Assembly (NCBI GenBank): GCA_019916065.1
Contig: CM034236.1
Span: 26,750,457-26,814,456 of the forward strand
Direction of reading: 5' to 3'
DNA length: 64,000 nucleotides
Source: Vitellaria paradoxa
Lineage: Eukaryota; Streptophyta; Magnoliopsida; Ericales; Sapotaceae
Shown in pieces: positions 59,713 through 64,000 of this stretch. Numbering within the stretch: position 1 is the first letter of the stretch; the number at the start of each line of letters is the position of its first letter. Below the pieces are notes generated by a model. That model did no database searches. It worked only from the letters and a program-made list of their open reading frames with translations, and was not told the origin of the DNA. Made by a program: the position numbers and the translations under genes.

Positions 59713-60063
59713 CATTAAAATTAACAAAAAGTCTAAAACAAGAAAGAGATTATGTCGATTAGATAAATTTATGATTCACTATATATTCTAGAGCAAATTT
59801 TATTTTTTAGGATTAAATTGGATAAGATCGAAATTTAGTAAAAAAATATAAATCTTTAGAATTTATATGTAAACCTAAATAAGATCAACTCTATCGACTC
59901 ACTAACATTGACACAAATAAAAAAATATAAATATAAAAAATGACTCTACCTATTTTATGAAATTATGTAATTTATTAAGATATTTTGTAATGTATTTAAA
60001 ATTATATTTTGTTCATAAAAAATATTATTCAACACGAGTAGGTAATAGATTTATATAGATAAA

Positions 60064-60105
60064 CTAGTGATTAAACCCGTGCGATACACGGATTTGTCAT
60101 ATTAT
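60064..60105 (-). mobile_element. Helitron-like 3' terminus (reverse)
   Basis: Read on the minus strand: ATGACAAATCCGTGTATCG, CACGG, GTTTAATCACTAG. A 5 bp-arm hairpin CCGTG-CGATA-CACGG (60077-60091) lies about ten bases before the terminal CTAG and the next base is T, as for Helitron 3' ends. The 5' end and size of the element are not identified. Confidence 0.5.
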
Positions 60106-60629
60106 ATATTTAGTTTAATCTTTAATTAAATTTTATGTTAATAATCACTTAAGAAAAATAATTTTATTAAATTATATAAAAAATAATCAACAAATAATTT
60201 GTGATAATTCAAAATTTTCTATTTATATAATTAAGTAAATTTTGGAAATAGTTATGGTGGAATAGCATATAGATACTAATATTTACGGTGAATTTAGAAA
60301 ATTTTGAACTTTATTGTGCTTATAATATGCATTAAGCTTAAGAATGTAAGAGTTACACATTTGGCCGAGTGAGAGGAGTCTTGGGCGCACAACATAAAAC
60401 TCTCGTGGGCACATGCCATGGCGGGCACATGCCTAAGAAGGGGTTGGGCGCCCAAGCCACTACTGAAGTCAGCTACTGGGATGTCAACTTGATTTGCACC
60501 CGGTCCTTTCCAACTTAGCCTTTTCAGGCTATGACAATGGGAGGATTGCAAGAGAGATAAGGTAGTTTACTGTAGAACGCTTGGCCTCCAAGCATATATG
60601 AGTATATGTATGTGTAATGGAAGAGAGAC

Positions 60630-60651
60630 AGAGAGAGAGAGAGAGAGAGAG
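60630..60651. repeat. (GA)11 microsatellite
   Basis: Uninterrupted GA run, 22 bases. Confidence 0.9.
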
Positions 60652-61244
60652 TTTTAGTTGGAAAAGAAAAGAAAGAACTAGGAAGAGTAGAAGGAAACTG
60701 AGGTTGGTAAGTGATCCAAACCTCAACCAAATTCAAATTAAATTTGCAGGAATAAAATTAAACCTATAATGAGCGTGTGTATGCAATCAGTTTGTTGTTA
60801 GGGTTAATGGTTTGGAGATACGATCTACTTGAAGTTTTCTAGGTCTACCGGTAACTTTGTTTAACTCACAGTTTCCTTCGTTTCTTCACTTAGGGTAGGA
60901 TTCAATGCCTCTTACCAACATATATAATGTGCAGAGAATACTAGAATAATATTGGTAGAACTATCTTAAGTTTTGGATGAAATCTGTGGAAGATAAAGGA
61001 AGTTATATATGTGTGCGTGTATATATGCCAGTAATGAAGAAAATGGAATTTAATCCATACATAGAGCCATGATTGATGAAAACTCAAATTGTTTGTTCCA
61101 TTTGATGCCTATAAGTTTTGTGGTATTGCTTGAAATAAGAAATCTCAAGAATTTTGTTCAAAAGTGAGCAAATTTGAGGCCCCAGTGGATAACCACGAGA
61201 GAACAAAAAAATAGAGTATCGAAAAGTAACCTGTCCAGACTCTG

Positions 61245-61364
61245 TGGGCGCACATGAAACTCTTTTGTTGGGTGCCCAACACCTTGGGCGCACATGAAAT
61301 TCACTTGTTGGGCGCCTACCAGCATGGGCACACATGGGAAGTCTCAGTTGGGTGCCTACTTATC
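61245..61364. repeat. Minisatellite, three 40 bp units
   Basis: Units start at 61245, 61285 and 61325 with TGGGCGCACATGAAA or variants and continue with TTGTTGGGTGCCCAAC or TTGTTGGGCGCCTACC. A dispersed relative (TTGGGCGCACAACATAAAACT) lies near 60380. Open frames across it are artefacts of the 40 bp period. Confidence 0.88.
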
Positions 61365-62726
61365 CTTGCGCATACTTTGAATTTAGTTTTTTTTTTTTTT
61401 TTTTTATCCTTCCACCATAGATATATAAAGGTTTTAGTACTTATATTTCGCATGATATTTTAATTTATCTAGCATGTTAGTTTGTGATCTTGAGAAGGTG
61501 TCTAATGATTTAAAATGAGATTAATTGTTATTAGATTTTGAATTAAGGTTGTATGAATAATATGATAGACTTGTACTATTAGAACTCTTGTTGACAAATG
61601 ATGGTAATAGAATAAATTTTGATTAAGAGAAGTGGAAAGAGAAAGAAATGATAAGTATTACTGCTGATTGGAATATAGATAGGTGTTGTTTGAAAGTTGT
61701 AAGATGGTGAAATTATGACAATAATTAAGAAAAGTGTAAATGTTGTATGGTGACACTGAGATTGATATTGTAGCACGGGGTCGGTGGGCATAAGAAAATA
61801 GGAAGGGTGCTAAGATTGGCTTAGGGTTGAGAGACTCGAAACCTACGCAGGAATTAGTATTCATACCAATAGGTTCGTAGCCTACAATATGACGTGTGAT
61901 GTGGCTAATCATAGCCATTAACGACGACGTAAATTAAGACTAATCGTGGCCTTTAATGACAACGTAAATTAAGGTTAATCGTGACCTTTAACCACAACAT
62001 TAATTGTGCTCATCCCCATAATTAAAATAAGAATGGAATATAAATAAGGACGATTATGAAAATGGATACTAACATAAGTGATAGTTGAATAAAGTGATGA
62101 GATTTATGACAATGATCATGGCATGTATTTATATAAGGTCTATTTTGATAATGAAATTATAATGTTATTTATATAAGGATTTGGGTTTTGTTTAATGATG
62201 TTGCCTGGTTGTGTTAAGATACATATGTAAATTGAATTAAAAAAGTTAGCACTGTTTTACATTGTTACTTTACATATTATATATATTTTTATGGTGCTTC
62301 ATGAGCACAAGTGGACTAGTGCTCACGTTTCTATAGATTCTATTGCAGGAGCAGATCTTAAGAACTAGGTGGGCATTTAGTTAGATTAGAAGTGCATCAA
62401 TGTTACTGGCATTGCATCTTTTATTTATTTAAGCTAAATTTTCAGTTGGGACTGAAATATTATTTTTAAATTTAGAGATTTATTCAATTGGGTTGTAAAG
62501 GGCATAAGGTCTATTTTTGTGTATTATGATTATTGTTTTTATGGGATATGTTAGAACTTGATAGCCTGGTAATAGCCAAGGCTTAGTTTATGTTATGTTA
62601 TGTTATTATCTTACGTGGATGTCGCTCCCTGGTTATCTTATTACTCTGATCAAGGGAATGGCTACTTAGTGCATAATATGTATATTATTCACTCACCACT
62701 CAGGTCCTAAGACTCAAGGCGCGACA

Positions 62727-62757
62727 GTTTGGGTCAGAATACTTAGGGACATGGGAA
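62727..62757 (+). promoter_or_regulatory. Decayed primer binding site of element T
   Basis: GTTTGGGTCAGAATACTTAG then GGACATGGG aligns with the primer site and leader of elements M and P (TTGGTATCAGAGCC...AGAATACCTAGGGACAATGGG) if part of the tRNA match and the following bases are deleted. Probably non-functional. Confidence 0.55.
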
Positions 62758-62880
62758 GTCTTACATTTCATATTGCATATTAAATGACATTTAATTGGGC
62801 TTAATGATGAAAATTTATAGTTTGTTTAAACTTTTAGATGGGTTGAAAGAAGAGAATGCAGTAATACTAAGCCTCAACCC

Positions 62881-63229
62881 ATGGAGGAGGACATTGTGTT
62901 TCCTATTGATGACATCTTTATCAAGGCAGCAACTGCCCCAAAATGCCATTCAAGTAATGACAGTGCATAATGTCTCTTTGATTTTAGCTGTTCCCCAAGC
63001 TAACCAAACCATGACCCCATATAAAACAACAGCCCAAAACCCAAGTAGTTAGCACACCAGTACACAGGAATCCAACACCCATGAGACGGGTGAGAGTTCT
63101 AGCAGTAGGGAGGATCTACGGAGAGCCTGTCACAATTGTCGCATATTGGATTATCTTAGGCCTTGCTATAGGACTTGTACTTACTATTGTGGGAGAAGGC
63201 ACACTCGAAGCTATTGTCCTTGTCATTGA
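62881..63229 (+). pseudogene. Additional ORF with two CCHC-like knuckles, upstream of gag (element T)
   Basis: Counterpart of 42325-42836. ATG at 62881, MEEDIVFPIDDIFIK, then a shift to a frame with PQANQTMTPYKTTAQNP, a stop, and a Ser/Glu-rich stretch (HETGESSSREDLRRA) leading to two knuckles at 63129-63222. The first is damaged (C-HN-C-RILD-Y-LRPC). The second reads CTYYCGRRHTRSYC, one residue out of the usual CX2CX4HX4C register. Stop at 63227-63229. A splice-donor-like AAGAAGGTAAAT follows at about 63256 and an acceptor-like TATATTTTAG precedes gag at 63521. Position and domain order match element M; function unknown. Confidence 0.55.
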
Positions 63230-63527
63230 GGTCCAGTGATAAAAAGGGAAAATTCTAAGAAGGTAAATTCCTCTATTGATAGTCGGATTGGTTATAAGGT
63301 TAAGTAACCAGTGTCATGTTGTACTTTCTATCAAATCTTAAGTAGTCTTTAAACTGATATGGTGTTAAAGTATCAACGTAATCTTAAGCAGTAGAAGTTG
63401 ATGTCATCATGTTGCAACTCCATAAATGCACGAAAATGTTAACATCTACTGAAGTTATGTTATATTTTAATTTCAGAAGTTCAATTAAACCTCACTATGC
63501 TTGTACCTTACTATATTTTAGATAAAC

Positions 63528-64000
63528 ATGCCATCACGAGAAAGGGGAGTTAGAGGCCGAGGTCAAGGTCAAGGCCGAGACCATGGTAGAGATTGGGGTA
63601 GAGCTAGAGGACGGGGAGACGCCCCAGTAGATCAAGATGAGATTAATGCACCTGTTCAGTAGGGATAGAAAATGCTCCTAAGTGCAGGGCAGAGGCACCA
63701 CCCGACAGACAGCAAGGGCCCCCAAGAGAAGAGGAAGTGCAACCTCGAGCACCCAAGGTTCCACAGCTCACAACAGTAGATGCTGGGGCACTATTACAGC
63801 AGTTGGCAGTCATGATGGCAGCAATAGCAAGAGGAAGCCGAGCAGGCCCACAACTACTAATGCAAACTGGTACAAATACACTCAAGAGGTTCAAGAGGAT
63901 GAAACCTCCATCTTATGATGGAGCAACTAACACAGATATAGCTGAGTGGTTTCTAGATGAATGTGAAAATATATTAGTGGCTATAGAGATTACCGACCAT
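63528..64000 (+). pseudogene. gag of element T, cut by the window end
   Basis: ATG at 63528, MPSRERGVRGRGQGQGRD, a long Gly/Arg-rich basic start like those of M and P. A stop at about 63659 and a frameshift follow. A second frame then stays open to the window end: PPREEEVQPRAPKVPQL, LLQQLAVMMAAIA, and the gag-domain start LKRFKRMKPPSYDGA, IAEWFLDECENILVAIEITD. The latter corresponds to LRRMKLSTYDSAPD, KNFLTKCERLLIAMKIS in element M. The rest lies outside the window. Confidence 0.82.

Larger units (their letters stand above)
56646..60340. other. AT-rich non-coding spacer with degenerate repeats
   Basis: Very AT-rich, no coding region visible. Contents: short repeats of ATAAATTCATGAGTTTC type at 56650-56760; a CpG-bearing degenerate tandem stretch (ACATGACACTTAATTATAAC, ACATGGTACCTAATTATAAT) at 57085-57220; a 150-base direct repeat at 57241 and 57608; two related T-rich segments at about 58020 and 58500; and two facing Helitron-like termini near 59700 and 60080. 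Confidence 0.7.
60345..62726 (+). repeat. 5' LTR of element T (left limit uncertain)
   Basis: The right end GGCGCGACA at 62726 is set by the decayed primer site. The left limit is a guess at the TGTAAGAG near 60345. It shares the segment CAGGAATTAGTATTCATACC and GTAGCCTACAATATGACG (61849-61894) with the LTR of element M. It contains (GA)n at 60630-60651, a 40 bp x 3 minisatellite at 61245-61364, and a repeated AACGACGACGTAAATTAAG / ATGACAACGTAAATTAAGG pair near 61920-61975. Confidence 0.5.

Noticed and set aside
61084..61335. Minus-strand open frame with repeated CAPT/CWAPNKRVS
   Set aside because: It is generated by the 40 bp minisatellite inside the LTR of element T.

Overview
The window looks like repeat-dominated, probably pericentromeric, nuclear DNA of a flowering plant. 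The signs are plant L1-type LINEs with a DUF4283-like and CCHC ORF1 and an ORF2 carrying endonuclease, reverse transcriptase and zf-RVT, a Tekay/Del-like Ty3-gypsy chromovirus with an initiator-Met primer site, long satellite arrays, Helitron-like termini and AT-rich spacers. I found no intact host gene, no tRNA and no rRNA. Nearly every open frame is either a decayed transposon or a by-product of a satellite's composition. The species cannot be named from this window.

Layout. 1-3046 and 8378-10002 are one CpG-dense, G+T-skewed array of about 74 bp units. It is interrupted at 3047-8377 by a nest of LINE fragments: two ORF2 copies of one family in inverted orientation, two ORF1-only copies, a twin-primed (5'-inverted) copy, and several very short 3'-end insertions bounded by target-site duplications. 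10003-40493 is a second, AT-rich satellite with a 91 bp monomer and a 182 bp A/B dimer, organised into higher-order repeats. A nearly full-length but inactive L1 LINE (18008-24138, minus strand, 11 bp target duplication) splits it. A 100 N scaffold gap (40494-40593) ends the satellite. 40594-about 44870 holds the 5' part of a minus-strand gypsy element (element M): gag, an additional upstream ORF with two CCHC knuckles, primer site and long LTR. 46799-about 56645 is a decayed plus-strand Tekay-like chromovirus (element P) with both LTRs, gag, protease, RT, RNase H, integrase and a chromodomain-like tail. A 1961 bp solo LTR of another family is inserted at its RNase H/integrase junction. 56646-60300 is AT-rich spacer with degenerate repeats and two facing Helitron-like 3' termini. 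From about 60345 to the end runs a relative of element M (element T): LTR, decayed primer site, the same additional two-knuckle ORF, and the start of gag, cut by the window edge.

How it fits together. The two satellites are the substrate and the retroelements are successive insertions into them or into each other. Relative ages can be read from nesting. The LINE family left 3' ends carrying a recurring short hairpin, including insertions of only 46 bp and 19 bp. The most unusual features are the accessory ORF between primer site and gag in elements M and T, the ultra-short LINE insertions, the ORF1-only LINE derivatives, and the multi-level satellite organisation.
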